Shown here one piece after another: positions 27,489-38,395 of a stretch of DNA of 64,000 nt. The notes below the pieces were generated by a model. That model had not been told where the DNA came from. It saw only the letters and a list, made by a program, of their open reading frames with translations, and ran no database searches. Numbering within the stretch: the first letter of the stretch is position 1; every line of letters starts with the position of its first letter. Made by a program: the position numbers and the translations under genes. The DNA lies in assembly GCA_021773115.1 (NCBI GenBank), contig JAJFKS010000032.1, positions 62,001-126,000 on the forward strand, given 5' to 3'. The DNA is from Woeseiaceae bacterium. Its GTDB lineage: Bacteria; Pseudomonadota; Gammaproteobacteria; Steroidobacterales; Woeseiaceae.

Positions 27489-29252
27489 TCAAGGTAAATC
27501 CGCTGCAGGCTGCTGCTCCGCGAGCCATTTGTCGATTCTGAGCTCCAGCAAGTCGAGTGGCAGCGCACCCGCGCCGAGGAGCTCGTCATGGAAAGCGCGA
27601 ATATCGAACTGGTCACCCAATTGTCGTTCGGCGCGTTCGCGCAGCGACAGCATTTTCAACTGGCCGATCTTGTACGCGAGAGCCTGACCCGGATTGCCAA
27701 TGTAGCGATCAATCTCGTTGATAATGTCGTGCTCGGCCTTGGCCGCGTTGTCCTTGAAGAAGTCGATGGCCTGTTGCCGCGTCCAGCCCTTGTAGTGCAT
27801 GCCGGTATCGACAACAAGGCGAACGGCACGCCACATGTCATAGGTAAGTTGCCCGAAGCGTGAGTAGGGGTCGGTGTAGAGTCCAAGGTCGTAGCCGAGT
27901 CGTTCGCTGTACAGGCCCCAGCCTTCGACAAAAGCGGTGAAACCGAGAAAGCGACGAAAACTCGGCATGTTGCTGAGTTCCTGTTGCAAGGCAAGCTGCA
28001 AATGGTGTCCCGGCATCGCTTCGTGCACGCTTAAGACTTCGATTTCGTACTTGGGACGCACTTCCGGCCGGTACAGGTTGACCCAGTAGGTGCCGGCGCG
28101 GGTGCCGTCGGCTGCAGGTCGAGTGTAATAGGCGGTGGTCGTGTCCGGCGCGATGGAATCGGGAATCGGTTTGACGCCGTAGGGGATACGCGGCAGTTTA
28201 CCGAACAGCTTGACGAGTTCCGGATCGATGCGCTTGCAGGTTGCGAGATAGGCTTCGTAGAGCGCCTCGGGAGTCTCGTAGTAGAACTGCGAGTCTGTTC
28301 GCAGAAACGTCAGGAACTCCTGGAAACTGCCGTCAAATTCGACAGCTTCAATAATGTTATTCATTTCACTGCGAATGCGCTTGACCTCTTCGAGTCCAAG
28401 ACGGTGAATGTCATCCGGCGCCATGCGGGTGGTTGTAAATGAGCGCGCCAGGTGTTCATACCAGGCGTTGCCGTTTGGCAATTCAGACAATCCGATACTG
28501 TCGCGCGTTGCGGGCAGATATTTCTGACTGAAATAACGATCGAGTTTCCGGTAGGCAGGAAGTACCCGGTCTTCGATCGATGCAGCGGCCCGCGCCCGCA
28601 GCCGTTCTCGATCAGCGGCACTAAATTTCTCCGGCAGGTCGTCAAAAACCCGGAACAACGGACTTTCGGTCGCATAGTCAACAAGCTGTGTCGCAAGTTG
28701 ATCCGGAATGCGTTGCATCAGGACCTTTGGCGGCATGATGCCGCGCTTGCGACCTTCTTCGGCAAGTTTGATCTCAGAATCAATAAGGTCAGGAATTTTT
28801 TCGATACGACTGAGCCAGTCCTGGTAATCCCTGACGGTCACGAGACGTAACTGGCTGGTCAGGTTTTCAAGTGTCTGGATGCCGCCGCGGGAAGAAAATG
28901 GCATCAGGAAGGCATTGAACTGATGCTCGTCGACATCATCCTGCAGCTGGCGCCGAAACAACTCATGGTTGAGTTGTTCGTCGCTTGTAAGTGCGCTGCG
29001 ATCGATCGCATAAGCACGGCGCAGAAAATCACGGGTTTGAGTGTGACGTCGCTCGATGGCTTCAAGACTCTCATCGGTCCACTGATCATTGAAGCGACGA
29101 TCGCCGAGCCTCGATGCGAGGACCGGCGAAGTCGATAAACGCCATTCCCAGTGCTCATCCAGCAGCTCGGAGAAGTCCGAGCTGGCATCCGCGAAAGCTG
29201 CCCCGGAGACCGCGGTGAGCAGCACGGCGAGCATTAATCCGTTCGTTTTCAT
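27489..29252 (-). CDS. DUF885 family metallopeptidase, secreted
   Basis: 587 residues with a signal peptide (MKTNGLMLAVLLTAVSGAAFA). The metal motif is VLSVHEAMPGHHLQLALQQE, with a downstream Glu in AFVEGWGLYSERLGYD. The family is related to M3/M32-type zinc peptidases of unknown substrate and is probably periplasmic. Single-gene unit, facing away from the gcv operon. Confidence 0.9.
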   Translation of the reverse strand: MKTNGLMLAVLLTAVSGAAFADASSDFSELLDEHWEWRLSTSPVLASRLGDRRFNDQWTDESLEAIERRHTQTRDFLRRAYAIDRSALTSDEQLNHELFRRQLQDDVDEHQFNAFLMPFSSRGGIQTLENLTSQLRLVTVRDYQDWLSRIEKIPDLIDSEIKLAEEGRKRGIMPPKVLMQRIPDQLATQLVDYATESPLFRVFDDLPEKFSAADRERLRARAAASIEDRVLPAYRKLDRYFSQKYLPATRDSIGLSELPNGNAWYEHLARSFTTTRMAPDDIHRLGLEEVKRIRSEMNNIIEAVEFDGSFQEFLTFLRTDSQFYYETPEALYEAYLATCKRIDPELVKLFGKLPRIPYGVKPIPDSIAPDTTTAYYTRPAADGTRAGTYWVNLYRPEVRPKYEIEVLSVHEAMPGHHLQLALQQELSNMPSFRRFLGFTAFVEGWGLYSERLGYDLGLYTDPYSRFGQLTYDMWRAVRLVVDTGMHYKGWTRQQAIDFFKDNAAKAEHDIINEIDRYIGNPGQALAYKIGQLKMLSLRERAERQLGDQFDIRAFHDELLGAGALPLDLLELRIDKWLAEQQPAADLP

Positions 29253-29350
29253 GACTTAAGTCCCCGATTCGAATGGCCGCATTGTTACCCTGTCGAGTGC
29301 TGCTGGCAACTGGTCACACACTTGGCTATCATTGCGCGCACTAATCGATA

Positions 29351-29527
29351 GCGTGCCCAGAAGAGACCTCAATCAATCGAGGCGCCGAAGGCGCAACACG
29401 CCCGGAAACGCTCAGGCAGAAGGACTGAGTACGCTGATTAGCTCTGGAGAGAGGTCGGCAAGGCCCACCGAAGGGGTATGTGGCTCGAATGAGGCATTGA
29501 TCTCTCAGGTACCAAAGGACAGAGGGG
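29351..29527 (+). promoter_or_regulatory. Tandem glycine riboswitch
   Basis: Two consecutive glycine aptamers. Aptamer 1 (about 29351-29434) carries AGAGACC, GCGCCGAAGGCGCAA and CTCAGGCAGAAGGACTGAG. Aptamer 2 (about 29436-29527) carries CTGGAGAGA, CACCGAAGGGG and CTCTCAGGTACCAAAGGACAGAG. These are the consensus GGAGAG, CCGAAGG and CTCAGG-AAAGGACAG blocks. It precedes gcvT, and a terminator immediately after forms the expression platform. Glycine binding would be expected to permit read-through. Confidence 0.95.
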
Positions 29528-29558
29528 CGGCAGGTCGATGCGATCTGCCGCCTTTTTT
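29526..29558 (+). terminator. Riboswitch-controlled terminator before gcvT
   Basis: Stem GGCGGCAG/CTGCCGCC with an 11-base loop and a T6 tract. It begins at the 3' edge of aptamer 2, so it can act as the switching element of the glycine riboswitch. Confidence 0.85.
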
Positions 29559-29585
29559 ATTTGCCGCCAAAAAAGAAGAGAGCTA

Positions 29586-30692
29586 ATGGGATCCAGGACG
29601 CCACTGTTCGACCAGCATATTGAGTCCAATGCCCGAATCGTCGATTTCGGCGGTTGGGATATGCCGCTGCATTACGGCTCACAAAAAGAAGAGCATCATG
29701 CGGTTCGAGCACGAGCTGGTGTATTCGATGTGTCGCACATGACGATCGTTGACCTGTCGGGCGAACGCGTTCGTGATTTCCTGCAAACCCTTGTCGCGAA
29801 CGATGTCGCCAAACTCAAAGACTATGGCAAAGCGCTGTACACCTGCATGTTGAATGCTGACGGTGGTGTTATCGATGACCTGATTATCTATTACCTGTCG
29901 GAGACCGACTATCGGCTCATCGTCAATGCCGCAACGCGTGACAAAGATCTCGCCTGGATTCGTAAACAGGCAGCACCGTACGATGTTGCGGTAAACGAGC
30001 GCGCCGAGCTGGGCATGGTCGCGGTGCAGGGACCGAAAGCTCGCGAGCTGGCGGCAGGCTGCATCGGCGCTGAATACCGCGACGCTGCGTTGGCCCTGAA
30101 GCCTTTCAACGGAATGCAGGCGGGGACATTGTTTATCGCCCGAACCGGCTACACAGGCGAGGATGGCTGGGAAATCTGTATGCCGGCCGAGGATGCGCCA
30201 AAGGTCTGGGACTGCTTACTGGCAGTCGGTGTTGTCCCTTGCGGGCTCGGTGCTCGCGATACGCTGCGTCTTGAAGCGGCAATGAACCTGTACGGCACCG
30301 ATATGGACGAGACGGTTTCGCCGCTTGAGGCGGGGCTGAGCTGGACTATTGCGTGGGAGCCTTCGAGTCGTAAATTTATCGGTCGCGGGGCCATCGAAGC
30401 GCAGAGGAATGCCGCTGATAATCAACGCTTCGTTGGATTGCTGCTTGAAGACCGCGGCGTTCTCCGAAACCACCAGAAAGTGGTGGTTGAGGGCATTGGT
30501 GAGGGTGAGATCACCAGCGGTGGCTTCTCACCGACCATCGATCGATCGATCGGCCTGGCGCGGCTACCGGCTGGTGACTACGACCGCGCGAAGGTCGAGG
30601 TCCGAGGAAAGTTATTGAACGTGCGTGTCGTCAAAACACCGTTCGTTCGCAACGGTGAAATTCAAATTGAACCTGTGGGAGAGATACAATGA
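29586..30692 (+). CDS. gcvT: Glycine cleavage system T protein (aminomethyltransferase)
   Basis: 368 residues; transfers the methylene group from H-protein to tetrahydrofolate, releasing ammonia. [41 protein letters not shown] and [15 protein letters not shown] are family signatures. ATG 29586 is chosen; upstream in-frame codons fall inside the terminator region. First gene behind the glycine riboswitch; overlaps gcvH by 4 bases. Confidence 0.96.
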   Translation: MGSRTPLFDQHIESNARIVDFGGWDMPLHYGSQKEEHHAVRARAGVFDVSHMTIVDLSGERVRDFLQTLVANDVAKLKDYGKALYTCMLNADGGVIDDLIIYYLSETDYRLIVNAATRDKDLAWIRKQAAPYDVAVNERAELGMVAVQGPKARELAAGCIGAEYRDAALALKPFNGMQAGTLFIARTGYTGEDGWEICMPAEDAPKVWDCLLAVGVVPCGLGARDTLRLEAAMNLYGTDMDETVSPLEAGLSWTIAWEPSSRKFIGRGAIEAQRNAADNQRFVGLLLEDRGVLRNHQKVVVEGIGEGEITSGGFSPTIDRSIGLARLPAGDYDRAKVEVRGKLLNVRVVKTPFVRNGEIQIEPVGEIQ

Positions 30693-31084
30693 GTGAATTA
30701 CCAGGCGAGCTTTTGTACACCCGCGACCATGAATGGTTACGGCGCGAAGATGATGGTTCTGTCACGGTCGGCATCACAGACCACGCGCAAAGCGCACTCG
30801 GCGATCTGGTGTATGTCGAACTGCCGGACGTAGGGCAGGAAGTGAGTGAGGCGGGCGAGATGGCCGTCGTCGAATCCGTGAAGGCCGCATCGGACGTGTA
30901 TGCACCGATCAGCGGCGAAATCCTTGCAGTCAACGAAGAGCTTGCCGACGATCCGGAGAAGATCAATTCCGACCCCTACGGTGATGGTTGGATAGTGCGT
31001 ATGAACCCGAGCGACAGTATTGATGAAGATGCGATGTTGTCACCGGATGACTATCAGGAATTTATCGACGGCCTGGACGACTGA
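30689..31084 (+). CDS. gcvH: Glycine cleavage system H protein
   Basis: 131-residue lipoyl carrier. The lipoylated Lys65 sits in [12 protein letters not shown]. The remainder ([38 protein letters not shown]) is typical. Start overlaps the gcvT stop (ATGA); gcvPA begins 8 bases after the stop. Confidence 0.97.
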   Translation: MSELPGELLYTRDHEWLRREDDGSVTVGITDHAQSALGDLVYVELPDVGQEVSEAGEMAVVESVKAASDVYAPISGEILAVNEELADDPEKINSDPYGDGWIVRMNPSDSIDEDAMLSPDDYQEFIDGLDD

Positions 31085-31092
31085 GAGACCCG

Positions 31093-32460
31093 ATGCCTTT
31101 CATACCGCATACCGAGAAAGATACGCGCGAGATGCTTGAAGCGATCGGCGCCAAGTCTATTGACGACCTGTTCGATGAGATTCCTGAAGAACTCAAGATT
31201 GATTCGCTGCAACATGTGCCCGATGCTGTGACTGAGATGGAGATCTCACGCCTGATGCGGCAACGCGCCAGGATGGACGGATCACCGATGTGCTTCATCG
31301 GTGCCGGCGCTTACGAGCATCACATCCCGACGGCTGTGTGGGACATTGCGACGCGTGGCGAGTTCTACAGTGCCTATACGCCGTACCAGGCGGAAGCAAG
31401 CCAGGGCACGCTTCAGACGATCTACGAATACCAGACGATGATTACCGAGCTGACCGGGCTGGATGTCAGCAATGCGTCGCTGTACGACGGCGCGTCTGCA
31501 CTGGCGGAGGCGTCGCTGATGGCCGTGCGTACCAATCGTCGCGTGAAATCCGGGCGTATCCTGTTGGCGCCAGGTGTGAACCCGGTCTATGAGCAGGTTG
31601 CGGTTGCCATCGCCGGCGCGCAGGGGCTTAGCTTTGAGCGTCTGCCGGCCGACGCTGGCACCGGCAACATCGACTTCAATGCGCTCCCGGACGACCGCGA
31701 GCCGGTTGCCGTGGTGTTGCAGCAACCCTCGTTTGCCGGCACTCTCGATGACGTCGACCGGCTTGCCGACTGGGCGCATGCACAAGGCGCGTTGGTCATC
31801 GGCATCGTCAATCCCACGTCGCTGGCGTTGCTGAAGCCTCCGGGTCAATGGGGTGAAGGTGGGGCGGATATCGCTTGTGGTGAGGGCCAGCCACTTGGTG
31901 TGCCAATGTCATCGGGCGGACCGTATTTCGGTTTCATGACCTGTAAGCAAGGCCATGTCCGGCAGATGCCCGGCCGTATCGTCGGTCGTACCACGGACCT
32001 TGACGGCAACCCGGGTTTTGCACTGACGCTACAGGCCAGGGAACAACATATTCGCCGCTCAAAAGCGACCTCCAACATCTGCACGAATCAGGGCTTGATG
32101 GTGACCGCAGCAACCATTCACATGTCACTGCTCGGTTTCGATGGCCTCGCCAGCGTCGCAAAGGCGTCACACGCCAATACGACAACGCTGGTGGACGGAC
32201 TGTGCGATATCGACGGAGTGGAGCGCCTGTACGGCGGGCCTTATTTCCATGAAGTCGCGCTGAAGCTCGACCGACCGGTCGCACCGCTTCTGGACGCATT
32301 GGCCGAACGCGATATTCTCGGTGGATTCGACCTCAGCCAGTTCGCCGGTACGCATGCATTGCTGGTCTGTGCGACAGAAACAAAAACGGCCGCAGACCTC
32401 GCGGCTTTCGTAGCCGCATTTAGTGATGTTATGGCCTCCGACCAACGCAAACATGCCTGA
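31093..32460 (+). CDS. gcvPA: Glycine dehydrogenase (decarboxylating) subunit 1
   Basis: 455 residues, N-terminal half of the P protein in the two-subunit form. [57 protein letters not shown] and [23 protein letters not shown] blocks are characteristic. It pairs with gcvPB at 32980, but a tpx gene is placed between them. Split P subunits are usual in many bacteria but not in enterics. Confidence 0.96.
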   Translation: MPFIPHTEKDTREMLEAIGAKSIDDLFDEIPEELKIDSLQHVPDAVTEMEISRLMRQRARMDGSPMCFIGAGAYEHHIPTAVWDIATRGEFYSAYTPYQAEASQGTLQTIYEYQTMITELTGLDVSNASLYDGASALAEASLMAVRTNRRVKSGRILLAPGVNPVYEQVAVAIAGAQGLSFERLPADAGTGNIDFNALPDDREPVAVVLQQPSFAGTLDDVDRLADWAHAQGALVIGIVNPTSLALLKPPGQWGEGGADIACGEGQPLGVPMSSGGPYFGFMTCKQGHVRQMPGRIVGRTTDLDGNPGFALTLQAREQHIRRSKATSNICTNQGLMVTAATIHMSLLGFDGLASVAKASHANTTTLVDGLCDIDGVERLYGGPYFHEVALKLDRPVAPLLDALAERDILGGFDLSQFAGTHALLVCATETKTAADLAAFVAAFSDVMASDQRKHA

Positions 32461-32471
32461 CAGGAATTCCT

Positions 32472-32987
32472 TTGCCTAAAATTATATTTAACAACACGAG
32501 CTACCGAACGCATGGCGATTTGCCGGCAACCGGCAGTCACGCGCCCGACGTATCGCTGGTCAATACCGAGCTGCAGAATGTTTCTTTCGCGAACTGGATG
32601 GGCAAGCGAAAAATCTTAAATATCTTTGTCAGCGTCGACACCGAGACCTGTGCAAAGTCCGTGGTCGAATTCAACCGCTATGCGAACGATATCGAGGACC
32701 TCGTTCTTCTGATGGTGTCGTACGACCTGCCGTTCGCGCACAAGCGTTTTCTGGATACCAACCAATTGACGAACGTGGTGGGCTTGTCCGCAATTCGTCA
32801 CGCTGGCTTCGGCGAAAACTACGGTGTGATGATTCTCGAGGGCCCGCTCGCGGGCATGTTCGCGCGAGCCGTTGTGGTCGTCGATGAAAATAACACGGTT
32901 GTTTACCAGGAACACATCGAAGACATTAATCAGGAACCCGACTACCGCGCAGCGTTTCGTGCACTTGGAATCAATATCGATGAATAG
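32472..32987 (+). CDS. tpx: Tpx-type thiol peroxidase lacking the resolving cysteine
   Basis: 171 residues, TTG start at 32472 with AGGAA upstream. The Tpx fold is clear: [32 protein letters not shown] with peroxidatic Cys60, and [22 protein letters not shown]. The canonical resolving Cys in the DLPFAxxRFC motif is Leu94 here ([10 protein letters not shown]), and Cys60 is the only cysteine, so it must work as a 1-Cys enzyme. It sits inside the glycine cleavage operon and overlaps gcvPB by 8 bases. Confidence 0.9.
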   Translation: MPKIIFNNTSYRTHGDLPATGSHAPDVSLVNTELQNVSFANWMGKRKILNIFVSVDTETCAKSVVEFNRYANDIEDLVLLMVSYDLPFAHKRFLDTNQLTNVVGLSAIRHAGFGENYGVMILEGPLAGMFARAVVVVDENNTVVYQEHIEDINQEPDYRAAFRALGINIDE

Positions 32988-34461
32988 TCAGATGGATAAG
33001 AACCTGATATTTGACAAGTCCCGATCGGGTCGGCGCGCATTTGCACAGGCGCCGTTTGGTGGCGAGGCGACAGCTATTCCAGCGTCATTGTTGCGCAGTG
33101 ACCGGCCGCGCCTGCCGGAAGCCTCCGAGCTGCAAACGGTGCGACATTTTACGCGCTTGTCGCAGATGAATTTCTCGATCGATACACAGTTCTATCCGCT
33201 CGGTTCCTGCACGATGAAGTACAATCCGCGCGCCTGCAATGCGCTGGCCTTGTTGCCGGAGTTTGCGGGACGCCATCCATTGGGCCCGGTCAGTCATGGC
33301 CAGGGCTTTCTAAGCTGTATGTATGAGCTGCAAGAGATGCTCAAAGACGTCACCGGTATGAAAGGCGTTTCACTGACACCAATGGCGGGCGCGCAGGGCG
33401 AATTCGCGGGTGTTGCCATGATCAAGGCATACCATGATTCTCGCGGCGACCATGATCGGACTGAAATTATTTGCCCGGATGCCGCACACGGCACGAATCC
33501 GGCGACGGCGACCATGTGTGGCTGCACAGTTGTCGAAGTCCCGACCGGTCCGGAAGGTGATATCGACTTCGATGCCTTGAAAAACGCCGTCGGGCCCAAG
33601 ACGGCGGGCATCATGTTGACGAATCCGTCGACACTCGGGGTCTTCGAGCGTCGCATCAAGGACGTGGCGGACATCGTACACGGTGCCGGCGGGCTGCTGT
33701 ATTACGATGGCGCAAACCTGAACGCCATTCTCGGCAAGGTGCGCCCGGGCGACATGGATTTCGATGTCATCCACATGAATCTGCACAAGACGTTTTCGAC
33801 GCCACACGGTGGCGGCGGACCGGGTTCGGGTGCCGTCGGTGTCAATAATCGCCTGTTGCCTTTCATGCCTATACCGGTTGTTGGCAAACGCGAGAAGAAT
33901 GGAGAGGATTACTACTACTGGCTGGCTGAGGACGATATTCCACAGAGTATCGGTCGCTTATCCGGATTTATGGGTAACTCGGGCGTGTTGCTGCGTGCCT
34001 ACGTCTACATGCGCATGCTCGGGCGCGCCGGCATGCTGCGGGTTTCCGAGTATGCGACACTGAATGCAAACTACCTGGCGGCGCGATTGCGCGACGCCGG
34101 ATTCGAGCTGGCATTCCCGACACGCCGGGCGAGTCACGAATTCATCGTGACCTTGAAGCAGGAAGCGAAGGTCTTCAACCTGACGGCAATGGATCTTGCA
34201 AAGGCTTTGCTGGACAAGAACTACCATGCGCCGACAACCTACTTTCCGCTGCTGGTACCGGAGTGCCTGTTGATTGAGCCGACGGAAACCGAGAGCAAGG
34301 AAACCCTGGATAACTTCGTGACCGCGATGATCGAAATCGCCACGGCTGCGAAGGAGGGCGCTCAGTTTAAGGATGCGCCGTACTCAATGCCCGTAAGGCG
34401 TCTGGATGATGTTAAGGCAGCGCGCCAGCTGGATCTCGCCTATCGTCCCGAAGAAACGTGA
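32980..34461 (+). CDS. gcvPB: Glycine dehydrogenase (decarboxylating) subunit 2
   Basis: 493 residues, C-terminal half of the P protein with the PLP lysine in [40 protein letters not shown] and TMKYNPR follow the family. The ATG at 32980 ([14 protein letters not shown]) overlaps the tpx stop, and MDKN four codons later is an alternative. Last gene of the gcv operon; about 110 bases without a gene follow. Confidence 0.96.
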   Translation: MNSQMDKNLIFDKSRSGRRAFAQAPFGGEATAIPASLLRSDRPRLPEASELQTVRHFTRLSQMNFSIDTQFYPLGSCTMKYNPRACNALALLPEFAGRHPLGPVSHGQGFLSCMYELQEMLKDVTGMKGVSLTPMAGAQGEFAGVAMIKAYHDSRGDHDRTEIICPDAAHGTNPATATMCGCTVVEVPTGPEGDIDFDALKNAVGPKTAGIMLTNPSTLGVFERRIKDVADIVHGAGGLLYYDGANLNAILGKVRPGDMDFDVIHMNLHKTFSTPHGGGGPGSGAVGVNNRLLPFMPIPVVGKREKNGEDYYYWLAEDDIPQSIGRLSGFMGNSGVLLRAYVYMRMLGRAGMLRVSEYATLNANYLAARLRDAGFELAFPTRRASHEFIVTLKQEAKVFNLTAMDLAKALLDKNYHAPTTYFPLLVPECLLIEPTETESKETLDNFVTAMIEIATAAKEGAQFKDAPYSMPVRRLDDVKAARQLDLAYRPEET

Positions 34462-34574
34462 CCTCGGTAGTCGCAGCCACTACTTCAATTTGATGAAATA
34501 GTGAACCGCTGCTCACGCAGAGAGTCGAGAATAGTACTGTTGGGCATTCGGCCCGATCACCGATCAGGAAGACT

Positions 34575-37373
34575 ATGACAAAGGTCAGGATTCTGGCGAC
34601 AGCCCTGGTGCTGCTTGCTAATAGTGTAACGCTTGCCGCCGAGGACTCGGCCTGGAACGCAACGCTGGAGCGCATCTCCTCAGGCGTTGTTTCGATTCGC
34701 GTCGACAGCACCCGCGCGTTCGATACCGAATGGAATACCTCATCGCAAGCGACCGGTTTTGTCGTTGACGCGAAACGCGGCATCATCCTGACGAATCGAC
34801 ACGTTGTCACGCCGGGTCCGGTCATTGCTGAGGCGATCTTTCAGAACAACGAGGAAGTGCAGCTAACGCCTATCTATCGAGACCCGGTCCATGACTTCGG
34901 CTTTTATCGCTACGATCCGAAAGAGCTCAAGTACATCGAGCCAGCAGAGTTGCCGCTGGTCCCCGATGGCGCCGGAATCGGCAAGGAAATTCGAGTCATC
35001 GGCAATGATGCTGGCGAACAGCTGTCCATTCTCACCGGCACGATTGCCAGGCTTGACCGACGTGCTCCGGTATACGGACGCGGCAAATATAACGATTTCA
35101 ACACCTTCTATTTCCAGGCAGCATCCGGGACGTCGGGTGGTTCATCCGGTTCGCCGGTTGTCGACATCGACGGCCGAGTGGTGGCACTGAATGCCGGCGC
35201 CGCCAGTTCCGCTGCCAGCAGTTTTTTTCTGCCGCTCGATCGCATTGACAGGGCGCTGAAAGAGATCCGGCAAGGCAAAGCTGTTACCCGCGGCACGCTG
35301 CAAACCACTTTTCAAAGCAATACCTACGATGAACTGCGCCGCCTGGGCTTGACAGCCGAGTCGGAAAGCCTGGCACGCTCCAGGAACCCAAAGCAAACCA
35401 GCATGCTCACCGTTGGTCACGTGATTCCCGATTCGCCCGCCTACGGCAAGCTTAAATCCGGCGACATCCTGATTCGCGTAAATGGAGAATTGGTCACAGA
35501 GTTCGTACCGCTTGAGTCTGTCCTCGACAGTAATGTCGGCGAGAACATTGAGATCGAACTGGAGCGCGGTGGCAAACCGATCGTACAGACGATTCGTATC
35601 GACGACCTGCATTCAATTACCCCGGACGAGTACATCGAATTTGGCGACGCAATTGTCAATCGACTGTCCTACCAGCAGGCGCGCCATTACAATCGCAAGG
35701 CTGAGGGCGTGTACGTTGCAAATGCTGGCTACTTACTTTCCAGGTCCGCTATTCCTCGCGGCGCCGTCATTCTTGAAATGGACGGCACACCGCTTGCGGA
35801 TCTCGATGACTTCGAGGAAGCGCTGAGCAAGCTTGCCGATGGCGAACGCGCCACCGTTCGCTACGTCGACATGGATAATCCGCAAAGCACAACGGTACGC
35901 GTGCTTGAAATGGATCGAGTCTGGTTTCCGACGCGGCGCTGTTCGCGCAACGACGGCCCAGAGGGCTGGCGCTGTCGCGATCTGGCCAGCGGGCCACCGT
36001 CGAAGGCTGCAGCAGTTGGCGAAACCAAAATAAGCAAGTACAAGGATCCACGAATCGACGCCATCGCGCCGTCGCTGGTGGTCGTCACGTTTGATCTGCC
36101 ATACATCCTTTCGGGTGTCGGCGATCGTCACTACTACGGTACGGGCCTGATCGTTAACAAGGAGCGCGGCTACGTCGTTGTCGATCGCAATACCGTGCCG
36201 ATCGCGATTGGTGATGTGAAAATTACGTTTGCCGGATCGCTGGAAGTTGACGGAAAAATCGAACAGCTGCATCCGCTACACAATTTTGCGATGGTTTCTT
36301 ACGATCCGAAGAGCATCGGTAACACGCCTGTTAAAGAGGCGAAATTCAATACGACACCACTGCAACCCGGTGACGACGTATGGGTTGTTGGCATCAAGGG
36401 TGATCACCAGTTGGTGCATCAGCACAGCACAGTATCGTCGGTGGATCCGCTGCTGTTGCCGTTGTCCCGAACCTTGCGATTCCGCGATTCCAATATTGAA
36501 GGTATCGACCTCGTCACCGCGCCGACAGATTTCGATGGCGTACTGGTTGATCATAAGGGCCGCGTGTCGGCTAGCTGGTCAAGTTTTGTTGTGCAGTCCG
36601 GTGGCGACACATCACAGGTCAATCGTGGTGTCGGTAGTGATGTGATCAAGCAGTTTCTTGAAACAGTACGCAACAAAAAACCGTTCTATTCGCTCGAGGC
36701 CGAATTTGTCTATGCGCCGCTTTTTGCCGCACGAAAACTCGGTGTTGGCGAAGAATGGTTGGCCCGACTTGAGAAAAACAATCCAACACACCGCCGCGTA
36801 TTGAGCATTATGCGACTTGTGGCGGATACGCCGGCTGCAGAACTTCTGAAGAATGGCGATATCCTTCTGGCTGTCGATGGCCGCCTGGTGACGTCCTATC
36901 GCGAACTCGAAAGTTCAGTTCAAAAGCCTGAAGTCGTGATAACGGTGTGGCGCAATGATGCGGCGCTTGAACTAACGGTCCAGACGGCGGCATTGGATGG
37001 CCGTGGCATCGATCAAGCCGTGTCCTGGGCTGGCGCACTAATGCAGAATCCACACCGCGCAATGGCGGCACAACGGGGTATTTCGACGGACGGCGTTTAC
37101 ATTGCCTCGTTTAGTTATGGTTCTCCGTCGACACGCTACGGACTCTGGGCCGGGCGGCGCATCACCGAAGTTAACGAAACGGCGACGCCGGATTTGGAAG
37201 CATTCATTAAGGCGGTCAAGAATATTCAGCACCGGGAGTCCGTGCGTGTGAAAACGGTAAGCTGGAACGGAACGGAAGAAGTCATCACGCTGAAAATTGA
37301 CAACCAGTACTGGCCGGCCTACGAGATTCGTCGCGACGACTCCGGTTGGAAGCGCGTTGGTCTCGGGTCGTAG
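34575..37373 (+). CDS. Large PDZ serine protease, Nma111/HtrA-like
   Basis: 932 residues with a signal peptide (MTKVRILATALVLLANSVTLA), so periplasmic. First protease domain (about 30-240) has the triad His76 (LTNRHVV), Asp107 (VHDFGFY) and Ser191 (GSSGSP). Two PDZ domains follow (about 270-350 and 380-445), then a second trypsin-like domain without an obvious triad (about 500-700) and at least one more PDZ near 740-930. This double-protease layout is that of yeast Nma111. The substrate is unknown; a role in envelope protein quality control is inference. Confidence 0.87.
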   Translation: MTKVRILATALVLLANSVTLAAEDSAWNATLERISSGVVSIRVDSTRAFDTEWNTSSQATGFVVDAKRGIILTNRHVVTPGPVIAEAIFQNNEEVQLTPIYRDPVHDFGFYRYDPKELKYIEPAELPLVPDGAGIGKEIRVIGNDAGEQLSILTGTIARLDRRAPVYGRGKYNDFNTFYFQAASGTSGGSSGSPVVDIDGRVVALNAGAASSAASSFFLPLDRIDRALKEIRQGKAVTRGTLQTTFQSNTYDELRRLGLTAESESLARSRNPKQTSMLTVGHVIPDSPAYGKLKSGDILIRVNGELVTEFVPLESVLDSNVGENIEIELERGGKPIVQTIRIDDLHSITPDEYIEFGDAIVNRLSYQQARHYNRKAEGVYVANAGYLLSRSAIPRGAVILEMDGTPLADLDDFEEALSKLADGERATVRYVDMDNPQSTTVRVLEMDRVWFPTRRCSRNDGPEGWRCRDLASGPPSKAAAVGETKISKYKDPRIDAIAPSLVVVTFDLPYILSGVGDRHYYGTGLIVNKERGYVVVDRNTVPIAIGDVKITFAGSLEVDGKIEQLHPLHNFAMVSYDPKSIGNTPVKEAKFNTTPLQPGDDVWVVGIKGDHQLVHQHSTVSSVDPLLLPLSRTLRFRDSNIEGIDLVTAPTDFDGVLVDHKGRVSASWSSFVVQSGGDTSQVNRGVGSDVIKQFLETVRNKKPFYSLEAEFVYAPLFAARKLGVGEEWLARLEKNNPTHRRVLSIMRLVADTPAAELLKNGDILLAVDGRLVTSYRELESSVQKPEVVITVWRNDAALELTVQTAALDGRGIDQAVSWAGALMQNPHRAMAAQRGISTDGVYIASFSYGSPSTRYGLWAGRRITEVNETATPDLEAFIKAVKNIQHRESVRVKTVSWNGTEEVITLKIDNQYWPAYEIRRDDSGWKRVGLGS

Positions 37374-37907
37374 AGCTGCTCCACAACTGGTCGCTTGTGG
37401 CGTGCTGCTGCTTGCGACGCTTACCGCTTCCAATGCCGATACGATGTACAAGTACCGCGGCGCCAGCGGAGAATGGATTTACACGGACCGCAAGCCCCAG
37501 GAAGCAAGTAATGTCGAGATCCGCGAGCTGCAAAGGTCCTTGATATCGTCGCAGCGCGCGGTGGTGTTGTATTTGACGTTGCCTCGCAGAATTTTCGTGG
37601 TGGATTACAAGCGGTGCAGAATGGAGAAGCGGCGAACGTCGTTCGGATATTGCACGACGATGGCACGTACGCCGTGTATGCACATCTCAATTGGAATTCG
37701 ATCCGCGTGAAGCCCGGTGACCGTGTTGTAACCGGGCAGTACATCGCCGATTCCGGCAATACCGGATTATCAAGTGGGCCGCACTTGCATTTCGCCGTGC
37801 TTCGCAACGCCGGGCTTCGGGTTGAGTCCTTGCCGGCGGCCTTTCGTGCGCCGAACAACAGCCGCGTGGCGCCCATTTCGGGTGAGATGTTGACCGGCTT
37901 TCAGTAA
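37357..37907 (+). pseudogene. M23 (LytM-type) peptidase with internal deletion and frameshift
   Basis: A TTG at 37357 opens a signal peptide (APQLVACGVLLLATLTASNA) and a DUF4124-like stretch (DTMYKYRGASGEWIYTDRKP) up to RELQRSL. In the next frame the peptidase continues as LDIVAARGGVVFDVASQNF, DDGTYAVYAHLNWNS and SSGPHLHFAVLR to 37907. Intact relatives have roughly 60-100 residues between the parts, including the first zinc ligands (HxxxD). These are absent, and the frame changes at the junction. YAHL and HLHF remain. Confidence 0.78.
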
Positions 37908-37925
37908 CAGCCCAAGATTGGCGGC

Positions 37926-38357
37926 ATGAACTTTATTAGCTCTCCACTCTTTGTTTTCCTACTCCTCGGCGCAGTTGCTACAGCTGCATTCATGTTTGAG
38001 CCGTCAGGCTTGACGGGGGAGTGGCGTGAGCTTGCCAAGCGCTACGCGACCGAGCGTCGACCCACATCCATTGCGTTTCCCGGGGAGCATGTCGAGCTTG
38101 GCCTTCTTGGCTTGACGGAAATCGATGCTGCGCTCGACGATGAAGGCTTCTGGATTGTGATAAATGGAAAACAAGCGGGCAAAGTGCGCGCATGCCTGTT
38201 GATTCCATGGGATTGCGTCCGCTTTCGACAGGACAAGCAAGACAAGCAATACTTTCAACTCCGCGGCAAGGAGCCGATCAATTTCATGGTGTCCCGTGAA
38301 CTGGGCAATGCGCTGCAGCGTCGCAGCGAACGGTTTGCGCTCGAAGACCCGCTGTAA
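37926..38357 (+). CDS. Hypothetical membrane-anchored protein, 143 residues
   Basis: One N-terminal transmembrane helix (about 5-25, SSPLFVFLLLGAVATAAFMF) followed by a soluble domain of about 115 residues with a beta-rich pattern (GFWIVINGKQAGKV, CLLIPWDCVRFRQDKQ). Not recognised. 18 bases after the M23 remnant and possibly co-transcribed with it. Confidence 0.65.
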   Translation: MNFISSPLFVFLLLGAVATAAFMFEPSGLTGEWRELAKRYATERRPTSIAFPGEHVELGLLGLTEIDAALDDEGFWIVINGKQAGKVRACLLIPWDCVRFRQDKQDKQYFQLRGKEPINFMVSRELGNALQRRSERFALEDPL

Positions 38358-38395
38358 ATCCAGGCGGACCACCGACGGGTAGAGCCAATCCGCCG

